DNA of 64,000 nucleotides from Hyperoplus lanceolatus. Lineage: Eukaryota; Chordata; Actinopteri; Uranoscopiformes; Ammodytidae. The notes under the pieces were generated by a model. It was not told the origin of the DNA. It was given only the letters and a program-made list of their open reading frames with translations, and did no database searches. This document shows, one piece after another, positions 1 to 12,500 of this stretch. Both the position numbers and the translations under genes were made by a program. The DNA is taken from contig CM049405.1 in the NCBI GenBank assembly GCA_026929865.2, positions 17,067,001-17,131,000 on the forward strand, written 5' to 3'. Position 1 is the first letter of the stretch, and each line of letters opens with the position of its first letter.

Positions 1-905
1 GGATACTCATGAGAACAAGCCATTTGAGTTCAACACATTAGGAGGGCAAAAACATGCCAAAGTGTTAACATTAGTATTTTGTTGCTAGACAAAAATATGT
101 TTATGGAATCATTTGTTGTAGAGACTTTGACTTGGCTTTAAACTAAAAGTTGTTATTTACCTGAGGGACGTGACTGCAAGTGAATGGGACTGTGGCTCCT
201 GAATGTTGATGCAAACAGAGGGTGCAGACCTAGAAGAGGAGGGAAGAAGGTTGCTGCTCCTCTGGTATGTGCCTCAGATGACCGCCACCAGTCTGGGAAG
301 GAGATACTGTTCAGTTAGGCATAAATAGCCACTCTAGATCTAGATTCAACCTGTTAACAGCACTAAGCACACAGTTAAAAATATAGTTCTGCTTTGATAA
401 CATGTGCATTCCACTGATTGTGATTTTTTTTTTTTTTTTAAGTTAAAGCAGAGGTCATCTGATAGGAATGTTACAGATGCAACAGTTCCCCAAGGGCAGT
501 ATGCTTTCTAACAAGTTAGTTTGTTTGTGATGAGTATCATGATATCACTTAAAAAGGATACAATAAAGTATCACTTATTATTTTGTGAAAATCTCAGTTT
601 TCCAATGAAATAAAGAAGGGTGAAAGATCATATAAAGTTCTCTCTTTGATGCATTGAAGTTTCAAATGTAACCTTTCAAATTAAAACAAGGAATGACAAC
701 AACAGGTATTGCTTACTGTTGCATGTACCTGCTTGGTAATTACATAGCGTTGTCCTTAGTGCACACAGAATTTCACAAAATGTTTAATCCGGGAATAAGC
801 CAAAATTAGTTTAAAGAAAGTTTTAAATTTAACTTAACCATTAAGCTTAATTTCCTCATCTCCTCGAGTGATAACAAAAAAACATTGCACCTTGAGCTTC
901 CGTAC
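1..905 (-). other. baz2b: baz2b intron, left part; no exon seen
   Basis: AT-rich sequence downstream (on the minus strand) of the baz2b exon at 906-1088. The next exon should resume with residues like the conserved EWWR segment of BAZ2B, which I do not find here, so the intron runs past the left edge. There is a poly-T run near 426 and no other recognisable feature. Confidence 0.6.
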
Positions 906-1088
906 CTGGAAATGTACCAAACTGGGAGTGAGCAGCCAGGGCAGACAATCCCAGACTTCCTAAACCTCCAAACTCAGAGCCTGAGCCCGATGTGTAGAGC
1001 CCAAAAGCTGGATGGCTGACCAAAGGAAAACCATTGGAGCTGGGAGGCATACTCAAACGTTCATCCCCCATTACCTGCAGCAAATGGC
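906..1088 (-). CDS. baz2b: baz2b, second coding exon
   Basis: This is a 183-nt internal exon of bromodomain adjacent to zinc finger 2B, a chromatin-remodelling (ISWI-associated) nuclear protein. On the minus strand it opens after a TCTCTCCAG acceptor and closes at a CCAG|GTACGG donor. It enters completing a codon (phase: two bases) and leaves with one base over. The translation contains GHLLQ, FPLVSHPAFGLY, SEFGGLGSLG and ALAAHSQFGTFPG. These match the remembered N-terminal segment of vertebrate BAZ2B (GHLF, FPMVSHPVFGLH, SEFGGLGTLG, ALAAHPQ, SFPG). Joined to the exon at 3939-4089 the reading frame continues exactly (TGT G|GC CAT gives C-G-H). The catalytic-reader domains (MBD, DDT, PHD, bromodomain) lie outside the window. 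The call rests on sequence similarity from memory plus synteny with tanc1. Confidence 0.9.
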
Positions 1089-2511
1089 CTGGAGAGATAA
1101 AGGACACAGATCCAAGAATGCTTGAAATATGGATCGATTGATTAACATATATTAATGTATTAGTTATTCCCGCTAATCAGGACAGACAGTTCTCTTTATC
1201 TCTTTATACTATTAACATATACAATACATAAATCATATTCCGGCCATAACATTCAATTTAAAGTAGTTTAATTCATTGTTATGGTCACCAATGGTTAATA
1301 TCATTATACCGTTAAGGACCTCTTCAGACAAGCTGTCTGTGGTTATGCTTGATTGTTTACGTAGATAAGAAACCGGTGAGTGTAAAAATCCATGCATGGT
1401 AAAAAGGTCACCTGCTGAATGTACAATAAATAAAAGACTGTGACACTGAGGTAAATTTTACCAAGAAAAAAAAAATCTAGGCCATGGTCGGGCTTTTTCT
1501 CAGATGCCAATATGGAATAAGTTCTTACTGGTGTCAGATTCAATACGGGGGTGCTGCATAAGAATATTTCTTGGGTGAACTCACATAGTGTTAAAGCAAT
1601 TACAAAGCTTTTAAGAATATGAAACCTGGAGTATAATTCCATTCAAAAGGGGGGTAACCCACACTGAGTGTGTGATATTGTTCTTCTTCTTCTTCGCACT
1701 GGGGATGAGAAATCTCTTAAAAGAACTCAATTTACTTGATAAGTGCGATGTGACTACAGAGGTGCCATCGTGTTTTCAGCATTAAGAGTTCAGTCCAAAA
1801 TAAATTATCAGAGAAATTCTCCATGCACGTTTGTTGTGGGGGTCTAAATCATGAATAATTTATGAAACTGTCTCTAATGTGTTCTTCATTCTAATAGCAT
1901 GAAAAAGAAGAAAAAAGAAAAAGAAAAAAAATAAGCACTTTTTGGAGCATCTTATCAGAGGGGAAAAAACAATCACAAACCACCATATGTAAATTTGCAC
2001 ATTATTTTGTGGTCAGGGGTAATCTGACAGTTTATGCATCACCGCTGCTCAATGCATAATGGCTTTGACCACAATTAGTATTCAGAGAAAACAAGAGGGT
2101 GTTGGCGGCTGCATGCCCACTGTGAGGCTGACAGACGCGTCAAATCACACAGGATGAACTGGAGCTAAAGGTTGTCAAAAGACATCCACAAGGGTGTACT
2201 AAGCTTTTAAATTGTTGGCATTCATCAATTCAACAGCCTTTCCATTTCCAATCAAAATTGTCATGTTAAGACTGTGAAAAGGTGTCTTAATCCCCCTTAT
2301 TGTTGCACAATTTTAATTCAGTGTTTTCCACAAAATAGAGTTGGACGGCCCCTCTGAACAGATTTGCCTCTTCTTAATTTTGTTCTCTCAAAAGCTTGTG
2401 TGGAAGTGTAGTTATGAAGTGCAGACTGGTAAAAGTCAGACAAAAACGGTGCATTCATTTACATTTATTCATAGCTTGCTAATTGAATGCTGTCTTGTCG
2501 GTGACAATTAA

Positions 2512-2840
2512 AAGGTTTAGTCAGAGATTCTGGAATAAGCGTGATGACAAAATCCCTTGTTGTCAAAATCAGTGAATATCTTCTCACAATCCTCTACCTG
2601 TCCATACTGTGTTTGGATTGTATATACCACATTGACTGCATATAAAAGAGGTTAAAATACACAGCATAGGCTCTGTAAACTGGTATGTTAAAAATAGTAT
2701 GTATGCCAAAGCTGGGTATTATCACTGAATTTTCTTTCAGCACACACATAGTACCGGCAGCGGGTCATGAGTAGAATTCACCGATTCTGACAAAAAGTGA
2801 TTTTGAAACCAAGCATTCTCCAGAATTGCTGACTCTACCT
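2512..2840. mobile_element. TTAA-flanked MITE, old copy (AGGT-GAGTCAG termini)
   Basis: The element is flanked on both sides by TTAA (2508-2511 and 2841-2844). Its termini are imperfect inverted repeats of about 28 bp: left AAGGTTTAGTCAGAGATTCT, right (reverse complement) AGGTAGAGTCAGCAATTCTG. It is 329 bp long with no open frame, so it is a non-autonomous element of a TTAA-targeting superfamily (piggyBac or Kolobok). The diverged ends suggest an old insertion in the baz2b intron. Confidence 0.7.
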
Positions 2841-2889
2841 TTAATGCTGTTTGCAGCACCCTGCACACGTGAACCCTAATCTACCTTAA

Positions 2890-3821
2890 AGCCACTACGA
2901 GTAAGATGGCACGTTGGCGTCCCCTTTGGACAAAAGCGGTAGTATTTTTACGACGCCCGCTATCGCAAAGCTGTTTACTAGCGCGTGACAGGCGTGCAAG
3001 TGTGAACTGAGAAGGGCGCAATATAGTGCATGTCCGTGTGTTGAAAGTGTGAGGACTCTTTTCGGCTCCGTGAGAGTGGTTTTGACACTGCATCAACTAA
3101 TGCCAGTCACTGCCACACACACCTGATTGCAATGAGTAGATGCAGCAGTGTCACCTAACTACTCTCTCTCTCACGGAGCTGAAAGATGTGTCCTCACAGA
3201 AAGCGAATGAACGAGAGACGGCAGTTAGTATGGATCACGATGAGGTAATGTGTTTGTGTTGTTGATGTAAATAATGACTATTTCAGATAATGGTTATCTG
3301 ATGATGGTGAAGCAAAGCAAACTGTGTGTTAGTGCCAACCGCTCATTCATTTAGGAGTAAACACTGAAGTCTAGTTTCGCTCTCGTGAAATTGTATACAC
3401 GTTGCTTGGCAACGCCCTCGTTCCCGCCGTAGCCTATATCACTCTCCCTTTTAGCTTTTCTTCATTGCATTTTAATTTTGTTCTTTGATGGTTCAGCCCC
3501 GTTATCAGTCACTATAACGACAAATAACTGTCTCAAACAAGGCTCCCGCTCCCCTTCCCTCACCTGGAGGGATAGGCTTCTCAAATCACGTTGCTGCGCC
3601 ACACTGAAATCTGCGACCAATATGGATATGTGACCATAGAGCCTGCACGAGCGAACCGAAAATCGGACTGGGTGTGCGACCAGACCAAAAGCAGTAATAA
3701 AAACTATATAAAAACGTCTTTCTTTGCACTGATGGTCTCGTTTGCTGTTAAAGGTAATTTATGATTATGAGAGGAAACATGAGGCTGTTTAAAAGATATT
3801 TAAATGTTACTCGTAGCCGCT
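2890..3821. mobile_element. TTAA-flanked DNA transposon, family CGAGTAA, copy 1
   Basis: A 932-bp element flanked by TTAA at 2886-2889 and 3822-3825. The terminal inverted repeats are AGCCACTACGAGTAA on the left and AGCGGCTACGAGTAA (reverse complement) on the right. It has no transposase. A second copy of nearly the same length lies at 36810-37727 and is alike base for base over most of its length by eye, differing by small indels. The TTAA duplication points to a piggyBac/Kolobok-type transposase acting in trans. It lies in the baz2b intron just downstream of the first coding exon. Confidence 0.85.
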
Positions 3822-3938
3822 TTAAATCATTCATCAAACTTGTCCAAAATGTGGCCTGGATGACAAAAATAAATGAACTAAATACTTGATCTTTTGCCTA
3901 CTTTTTGCAAACATCTAAGCCGTTGTGTGTCTACATAC

Positions 3939-4089
3939 CACAGGTGGTGTGAGGGGAGCTGCATGCGGGGCTCGGGGCAGGGCTACACTTGGTGGAGGCT
4001 GGAGCAGGGGAGGAGCTGGCTGAAGAGGAGGCCATGTGAAGGGCTGACGGGGCTGATGACGTGGGGGCCAGCCGCTCTCCAAACTCCAT
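3939..4089 (-). CDS. baz2b: baz2b, first coding exon with start codon
   Basis: The ATG is at 4089-4087, and the exon itself begins two bases upstream at 4091 after a TTTGACAG acceptor. The coding part is 151 nt and ends at a CTGTG|GTATGT donor. It encodes 50 residues starting MEFGERLAPTSS, followed by a Ser/Ala/Pro-rich stretch ending SSPHTTC. Human BAZ2B begins MESGERLPSS and is likewise Ser/Thr-rich up to CGHLF, so the start is well supported. Because an acceptor lies just before the ATG, at least one non-coding 5' exon and the promoter must lie further right. The exon joins in frame to 906-1088. Confidence 0.9.
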
Positions 4090-4091
4090 AT

Positions 4092-7084
4092 CTGTCAAAC
4101 ACAATCCAGTCAACACATGGAGATGTAAGAGACGAAAAGAATGGGAGGGGGGTGGGGGGGGGGAACCCCCACTCCGGCCACACACCCCACTGAGACTATG
4201 TTCCTCTCTGACACACATCTGAATCACCGTCACAACAATGCTGAATGTCAACCCCCTAACGGCTAAGAGACTCTCAGACGGCCTATTGTGAGAGCAACAT
4301 GTTGTCCACCATTACCACAAGTAAGGACGGCCGTTAATTCAGCCTCTGACTTTAAGATGTATTGTATTTTGGTGGTATAATTAGTGCTAAAGCGATTTGT
4401 CAAATAATTGTTCAACAGAAAATGTAATGTTTTGATGATGAATTAATCTTTTTTTTTAAAGCCTTTTATCAAGCAAGGGTGTCCGATTTCTTAAAATGTT
4501 ACAGTTGGTACTTCACTCCGTTTTGTATTAAATATCAAGAATGTATCACCTTGGTCTGTGGGAATGTTTGATAGTTATTTTATCTAACATTTTCTAAATG
4601 GTCAATCAATTAATACACAAAAAAACAAAAAACACCATTATGTTTAGTTGCATCCTAGATGCAATGTAATTATTTCATACATTTCTGTTGCTTAAATGCT
4701 TAATTCCGGATGCATTGTATACTAATAATGAACTGGAGGTTTTGGTTGATTAATGTCTAATGTAAAGCATAACAGCGGAGCACAATTCTTTAAAATGAAC
4801 ATCATCATTATTTTGTATATGCTATTTTGCATTGAGTAGCTAAAATACTCACAGTAGTGTGGTATAGAGAGAGATAATCAAATGCCTCCACAGCATGGAG
4901 CCCTAATACAAAATGCAATCTTCAGCCTCCTAGGAACACATATTAATTTATCCTTCCATCTTTACATCAAGTCCAGACAGATGAATAAACAGAAGCTGCA
5001 ATCACAGTCCCTACCATTTTCTCTGATGACTTTCAGACCGTTGTTGTCCTGCCCCTCATCCAAATCATTGCACACAGAGGTTCTATTATAACTCTTCTCT
5101 TTCTTTACCACCACATTTCCTGGATTTGCCATTATTTATGCCACTTCACATCCCCGCTGATCACAAAAGCCCACATCTGAAAACCCTCATTAACACACCC
5201 TCCCAGATTGTGTTCAACAGCCCGCCTTTGTTACAGTATTGTACAAAACACCAACAATTCCTAGATCTCCCTGGTGATTCTCCTCCTGCACAAGAAAAAC
5301 AGGAGCACCTGATTAATATGAGGACACAACGCTACCCTCTGAATATCAATTATCATCCGTCACCAGGAGCAGCACTGACGAGACGTAAATGACATGAAAG
5401 ACACACTTCACTGGAAAGGCCAGCGTTTACTGCGGTAGTGTGTGAGTGGGAGTTTGTGCAAAACAAAGAACAAAAGGTGTTTTCATATTTATAATGCAAC
5501 ATTAAAAAAAACAAAGAAGAAGAAGATAAAGCATTCAGTATAATTTTGACCTTGCTAAGAGACACACTTCATTCTAAGACAAGCAGTTTGATAATGAAGA
5601 TCAAAACCCTTATCCGTATATCAATAATGAATCTCTACAGATTTAATTTAATATTCAACAGGGGGAGAAAGATTTTGTCAGAGATTAAAAAGGTAAAATG
5701 TGTCACTAATAAATTCAGCACACTCTAAATTTGAGTGTTTATAATTCATTTTACAGCGATATGCTGCAGATATGAGCTCTCATGGGGTGATTCTTTTTTT
5801 CTTTTCTACTGCATAATTAAACTGACATTTTATATCGATGTGAGAGCCGTGAAATTACCTCTAATGTAGCCTTTCCTTTATCAATAAAAGGAAAACTGAC
5901 TTCAATTGCCTAATCTAGCATTGTAATCAAACAAAAAATATATGAGCAAAAAACCAAACTGCTCTGCAGGGAAAACAGCTTTGCTGCATTCACAAAGCTC
6001 ATCCTGACTTCATTACCTCAAAATTAAAATGGGTTTAACAAGCAAATGTATAGGTTATAAACATAGAACCACAGAGGCAGCAGGTTCAGTATTCTGTTTT
6101 TTTTATACCTATTTAATGATTTTAAATTAATTTGATAGACGTATGAAACACCATATTGAGCTAATGTACAGGTATGTAGGTGAAAGACAGTGTGGGCATT
6201 TTTAAGCAGCAGGACACACGTTCTACGTCAACACCTACATGCCTTTATACAGGGAAAGATTTATAGAGCAAATCATTCGGATTGTATCAAAGGCATGCTG
6301 ACATTAAATTATTCCACGAGGATAATGCAGCTCGTCCTCGTCAGCACAATATTCTCAGATCATTTAAACGTAGGCTGCTAAAACTGTTTGAATACAAATA
6401 ATTTAACCAATTTTACAGTGATTGTGCAAATGTTATGATGACGCAGGATTTCAAACCTTCACAATAAACATAATTTTCTTAACAAATGCTACAAATGCTT
6501 GTGTTGGCTTAGGCTATACATATTAGCTTGTACAAGGAAAAGTGTGCTTTGCATATTCTTACTCAAGGTCGTGGGTAGCTGGAGCTTATCCAAGCATGCA
6601 TTGGTATATTCAGCAAAAGAATGCTTTATCAGATCGCCAGTCCAGCGTAGGTATAAGGGCACATTCCCACCAGCAGACTATTTTAAGAGCCTCCAGACCC
6701 CTTGACATGCATGTCTCTGTAATGTTAAGGTAAAGTGACACATCAGCAGGAGACGCATGCAAGCACAGGGAGACCAATCACACTATAAATACGCCCAAGA
6801 TCAAACACAGGAAACTCATTGCTGTGAAGAGGCAATGCTTAACAACTAAGCCAATATGTTGCATTGGATACAAACTGCAACAGCTAAACAGAAATCATAC
6901 AGAGTTTGCCTCAAAGCAAAGCTTACAAAGCCACTGATTAAAGTGCACACACTTATAGTTTTCTTTTTGCCTCTTTCATCCTCATTGGCTCTTAAAAATA
7001 GGCCAGGACTCCCTCTCATTTAGTTGATGTTACTTTACTTGTTCTTAATTTTAAACGCATCATATTCTGAAAGTTTTCAGGAAG
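4092..7084. other. non-coding stretch upstream of baz2b coding exon 1
   Basis: AT-rich DNA, presumably a 5' intron of baz2b. I see no conserved exon, RNA gene or clear repeat. The short open frames here are of chance length and composition. Confidence 0.5.
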
Positions 7085-7622
7085 TTGTTTGAATAATAGT
7101 TTTGACATTTGTGAGAAATGTGCTTATTCTTCTATAGAGTCGAATGAAAAGAGTGATACCACTTTCATTCTCTTTATACTGTAAAATGAAACTACACCCA
7201 GTAGCCAGTTAGCTAATCTAACTTGGGCTGCAATTAACTATTATTTTTCACTATTGATTAATCTGAAGATTTGATTTCTCAATGAATGGTTTGGTGAACC
7301 ATTAGATCAATCAGCCTATCAATGCAGGACATATTAATCACAATGACTGGAGACAGGGTCTGGAAAATGGCGTCTTTTTTATACTTTGGTATTTGTAGGT
7401 GTTCATGTGTGAGCTTTACAAGAACTGGTTGGCTGATGGGGAAACCTTTTGACACAGGCTAGCAGTTCCCACCTTGTTCCTGTGTTATGCTAAGCTAAGC
7501 TAACAGCCGCTGACCATAGCTTCATATTTAGTGTAATAATATGAGCCAATGGTATCAAACTCTTGGCAAGCAAGGTAATCAATGCATTTTTTCAAAATGT
7601 CAAACTATTCTGTTGAAGTTAA
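7085..7622. mobile_element. old MITE with long imperfect inverted arms
   Basis: Left arm features (from about 7091: AATAGTTTTGACATTT, GATACCA, AAATGAAACTA, GTTAGC) recur in inverse order and complement in the right arm (7490-7610: GCTAAGCTAAGCTAAC, CTTCATATTTAG, TGGTATCAAACT, AAATGTCAAACTATT). The arms are about 125-130 bp and diverged. The pattern fits a very common percomorph MITE family that I know by its AATAGTTTGACATTTTG end. A different repeat (7226-7350) sits between the arms. Boundaries are approximate. Confidence 0.65.
7226..7350. repeat. repeat with GGGCTGCAATTAACTATT start, nested in the MITE
   Basis: This stretch begins GGGCTGCAATTAACTATTAT and runs through ATTGATTAATCTG. It resembles a widespread fish repeat whose consensus opens GGGCTGCAACTAACGATTAT (from memory). 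It lies between the arms of the 7085-7622 MITE, so it inserted later or is a captured core. The right end is unclear. Confidence 0.4.
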
Positions 7623-8299
7623 TGCTGAGGAAAATAGTGAACAAGATTAGGTTGAAACCTGGAATGGGAGTTTATCTTGAAATGAAAAAACTGATGCATT
7701 TTCTCTCTGTATTCTTTTTGGAGCCATGTGTTGGAATGTGACATGGATCATATTTCACACAGTGTTGTGAGGTTTACTACACGTAAGCATTTGTTTTCCA
7801 CTGCATGCTCTTGTCGTCTTCATGCACTATAACAGATGGCTGATGCTAACAATGATAATTCAGTAACAGAGTCATCAGCATGGATCAGCAGTATTGAGAC
7901 AGCAAACACATTGTCTATACAGCGAATGGAAGGCACACAAATCAGACAGAAAAAGGTAGTGTATCAGGTTTTCTTCACACGGTTCTTTTATAGAATAGAG
8001 AGCTGCATCACTCAAAAGCTCCTATATCTGTGATGAAAATAAAAAAGGCAAACAAATATGTCAAGTTCCGACTAGAATTGCCTTTCACTCCCAGTGGCCT
8101 ACTGATTATCCTTTAAAATCCTTTATCACAATTTTAAATCAAGCTGCTCAGACATTAACATGTCCTTGATTGATTCTATAGCTGCACTTGCTTTGACTCC
8201 AGTTGCAGTCTCCCAAACCCCACAAATCACTGCTGGTGCCAACGGATATGATGCTAGCAAGACAGAACAGACAGGTAGCATATTATGAGGAGATAGTCG

Positions 8300-8359
8300 C
8301 TGATTTTACCAAAAAATAGTTTTGACAACAAACGTTATCAAGGATTGCTGACTCCACCT
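8300..8359. repeat. single terminus of a TTAA-type MITE
   Basis: The segment ends GGATTGCTGACTCCACCTT followed by TTAA (8360-8363). It closely matches the right terminus of the element at 2512-2840 (ATTGCTGACTCTACCT). I could not find a matching left terminus upstream, so this is a partial copy or one with a badly decayed left end. Confidence 0.45.
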
Positions 8360-8716
8360 TTAATTCCCTCTGCTACAATGAAAAAACAGCTACGCCACTT
8401 ACTACATGGCCTCAGTGATTTTCTGGATGGGAGCATAATAAAAGGGATGGAAAAAGCACAGAGACTGAAACTATCCCTGTGTTGTTGACATCAGTGAAGC
8501 AAAAAGAAGAAAAAAATGCATTCAATCCCCAACTTGCTGTTCTCTTATTTGAGGTCACTCAGTGGACCGGCTGAAATGAAGTCAATTATTTGTGTGTACG
8601 CGCACACAAGATTTTGCAGGATGAGAGCTCGCTGTGGGGCGGACTTTTACGGTCAATAGAGTGACATAGAATTAAGTGTGTGGGGTCGCTGTTGATAGGT
8701 GCATAACAAGTTCAGC

Positions 8717-8921
<205 letters not shown>

Positions 8922-9379
8922 CAGATGAGATACCATGCCCCTATGATTTTTCAATCCGTTCTTCATTCTCCCCGTGTCTTCTGATGACATATTATTGTTC
9001 CTGGCCCTGACTCCTACTCCACCTGAAGAGTGATGGAGGGTTCAGCGTGACCCATCTCCCACCAGCTAAGGGAGGCAATTTCAGATCTGACATGCAACAG
9101 GGATTTTCAAGGCTAACTAATGCCTATTATGTTTGATGATAACGATTCAGTGGGGGAAATACTATGTACCTTCTTAATTACCAGGGGAGCATTTTAAAAT
9201 GGAAAATATTGATAACAGAGTGTTTGGAGGAAGTTACATTTGCTCAGTTTTGCACACACTCTACTAATGCAAGGACGTTAATCTGTTAATAATTTTAAAT
9301 CAATTTGAAGAGACCTGGAATCAGAAACAAAGACTAGGCACTGCTTTTATACCTATAATTTTATCAAGATTACATCTTT

Positions 9380-9550
9380 TTGTGTGCGTTTACTATGTGA
9401 TTTCTGTAATGTATTGTGTCCTTTGTGTTGTCTGGAAATGTTTAACAGTGGCTTCTGCCTCTCTTGGCCAGGTCTATACCTTGAAAAATAGATTCCTAAT
9501 CTCACTGGGATTTAACCTGGTAAATTGAAGGTTAAATAAAAATAAATAAT
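9380..9550 (+). repeat. LINE 3' tail fragment
   Basis: The run TTGGCCAGG ... AATCTCACTGGGATTTAACC ... GGTTAAATAAAAATAAATAA is the typical 3' UTR end of a fish non-LTR retrotransposon (an inverted pair around 'AACC'/'GGTT', then an A-rich tail). No reverse transcriptase sequence precedes it, so it is a severely 5'-truncated copy in plus orientation. Confidence 0.6.
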
Positions 9551-12500
9551 GTGGCAAAGTAACCTAAACTAGTTCATTTCACATTCAGAAAAGGATAATT
9601 GTTAAACGTTCCCCTTCTTGCTTTTTCTAGGGGGTTTCTACTAATCTAATAGCAACACAGTGTTTTTTATTTATTGATATAATTTAATTGATGGTGTTCA
9701 AGCACGCTAAGCATGCTGTCATGAGAGAGGAGCTGTAGAGAGTGATTAAAAAGGGAAACATGGCGTGGCAACACAATCAATGGTCTGCATTAAGGCTGGG
9801 TTTACCATTCAGCTCAGGTTTGCTCTCTGCAGCACGGGCCCCCTATTTTATGACCAAGCTAGGAGACAAGAGGAACCATGTGTTTTCCAGAGGTTGTTTA
9901 TGAGGGAGAGAGGGGAATGGTTGTCATAGAGGATGGAAAAGTTCAGATGAAGCTAACTGGATGTAGGTTAATAAGGAGTCTGTGGAGTGAAGACAATTAC
10001 GTTTGGGTGGATGACAGCAGAGCAGTGGTTACACCGGAGAGCTTCTGGGAAGCTCCATAGCAAAGCCTGATAGTTTAAATGACTCAAACACCATCTATTC
10101 GTTAATTTGCCTCCCTGTGCCATAGTCTTAAGGGCATCAGTATAATCTTTGACCTCCTATGCAAGACTGCATACTGTCAGGTTAATAATCAGTTTTTGCC
10201 CTTGTGAATTACCAGCAGACAGACAAAGCATAGGCATTCTGGTAACATCAGGCTTTCAGGTCACATCCATCATTTAGGAAGACCTTCACGCCCCAAAAAT
10301 GAATTTCTGTTTGTATCGACATGGATTGAATGCTGCCATGAATGCAGAAGGAAAGGTTGGTGTTTAAAAGAGGCTAATGGACTCTGATGAATGATGCAAG
10401 GCCTCAGAATGACAAATGTTTCAAGGAATGGCTTTGTCCTTCACAGCAGCGTTAGCACACTTTTCAGTTTGCATGTGGATCATTTTCATGAGGAGTGATC
10501 TGGGGGGCTGGACGTCGCGCCTGGAAACTCTATAGTCCCACATGTTCTGCACGGACTGACATCCATCATGAACACGTTCTAAGAGCTCCTGCCTACTGCC
10601 GCCCCATCAGCAGCGAGCATTAGCTATAAATTGTGAAGCTCAGCCTGCAGTTTTTAATTAGACACATACAAAGAAGGAGGCGAGGGGGGTCGAGAGAGAG
10701 AGAAGGACAAGAGTCATTTCATGCATCTCCCAATCAGCGGCTAGTAATGATGTTGTTGTTGACTTAGAAAAGGCTGGAGGTACAGAAAGAATGGGATCCC
10801 CTGGATGACATTTTATTGAAAATGCATTGTATGTTTGTAGTTATATTTGCATTATATTTCTCTTGGAATGTTGCACTTAATATAAATGAAGCCTTAACTG
10901 TAAAAATGGAACAATAATTTGACTTAAATAGACTTACGCTTATTTTTTTAGGTGGTAGCACTGATGCTAGCAAGCAAAAAAAATCAGTAGCACAAAAATA
11001 AATTTGGTAGCACACAAAGTAGGCTATGATCGAAAACTTGCATAACCTTAACCCTTGCATTTTGCTCTAATTACCTTTGAGCATGTCATCTTGGTCTCAT
11101 TTGAGATTCTCAATTAATATTATATCCTAGTGTGTGCAGTAAAGAATCTAACCTGCCAATTGCAATTTGTTGCTGATTCAGAATTATTTCTCCCCGTAAA
11201 AATATAAAAATAATATCTATATCTATATATTTTTGTATATACATATAATTATTATATTTATAATAATAATAAACATTTTTAGAAAATGTCCTTCTGTTAA
11301 TTAAAACCAAACTTTAAAACATTAAACACAGCCTATTAAATAAATAATTATACATATTGGTACAACTTAGGATAAATTAAATAGGTTGTTGTGAATGTGT
11401 TGGAAGTAGCTTTTCAGTAGCTTATTTAAAACTTTGTTTGTTTATTGTTGACTGCTCTTTGCAGCTGAATGAGTTGCCTTTCAAGCTAGAGCACTTCAGT
11501 GCTGTAAAGCTCTAATTTCCTGTTCTTACCAGCTTCAAAATAAAAGTCAACTCACGTTTGGCTAGTAATAGGCTTTTAATGTGAAGGCGCACAGGAAATG
11601 TTCTGTTTGCACACACGCTAAATTAACTGCGGTAATGTGCAGTCTCCTTCCGGTTATTACCGTTGGTGAAGTTTTTATACGCTAGAATCGCTGCACGAGC
11701 ACAGATCCCGAGGACACATAAGTCCACCCTCCAAAGTGGAGGGTGGACTTAATAACTTACTCGCCTAAAACCGCATTTGGACAGTGTTAATGTAGAGCCC
11801 TCTAAGCAGTGTTGTGCAGCGTGTTTCAAAGACAGCCTCTCCTCATTAGCACTAGTGCGAGTGGACTTGTATTCATCATCGCACATGATCAATTTCAATA
11901 GCAAATGCGATCAAAACTGTCGCACTGTACAGCCCTGCAAGGCCTTAAATTACAACTGGCTATGTATCATGATAGAGACAGTGAGGATAAAGAAGTCAAA
12001 ATGTTGATCAATCTTTAAGTCTTTCACTGTATGTCAATCACATCTTGATGCTTCAGATAATCAAAGAGACAGTATTTATGTTCAGGCCTAAAAGGGCTTT
12101 TAACCCATTTATCCCAACTGTCAATGTCCGGGCTAAAATGAAAGGCAGCCCAGGATCAAGGTAAACATCGCTTTCACGGCTTTTTCATTCCCAGCGCCTC
12201 TCTCTCATTCTCCAAAGAGTACAACATAAATCACATGGCAACCGTAATGGGAGAGGGGACTGCAGTGTGCCAAATGAAGCAATTAAACAGATCCCGACTG
12301 TCCCTTTCAAAGCATTAGTCACACACTGTCCATATGCCCACTGCTTTATTGAAGCAGACCATGCTGGTTACATTCAAACAGAAACCTGTGTACACACACC
12401 AAAAGACCTTTAAATGAAGGTCAATAGTACAGAAAATGTGAGATGAATCAAGAATTTGAACCCCAATATTTGGCACTGCACCTTTTCAGCTAAGTAATGC

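Noticed and set aside
4882-5392. Plus-strand frames of 69 and 88 codons
   Set aside because: Random composition, no splice or start context and no homology recognised.
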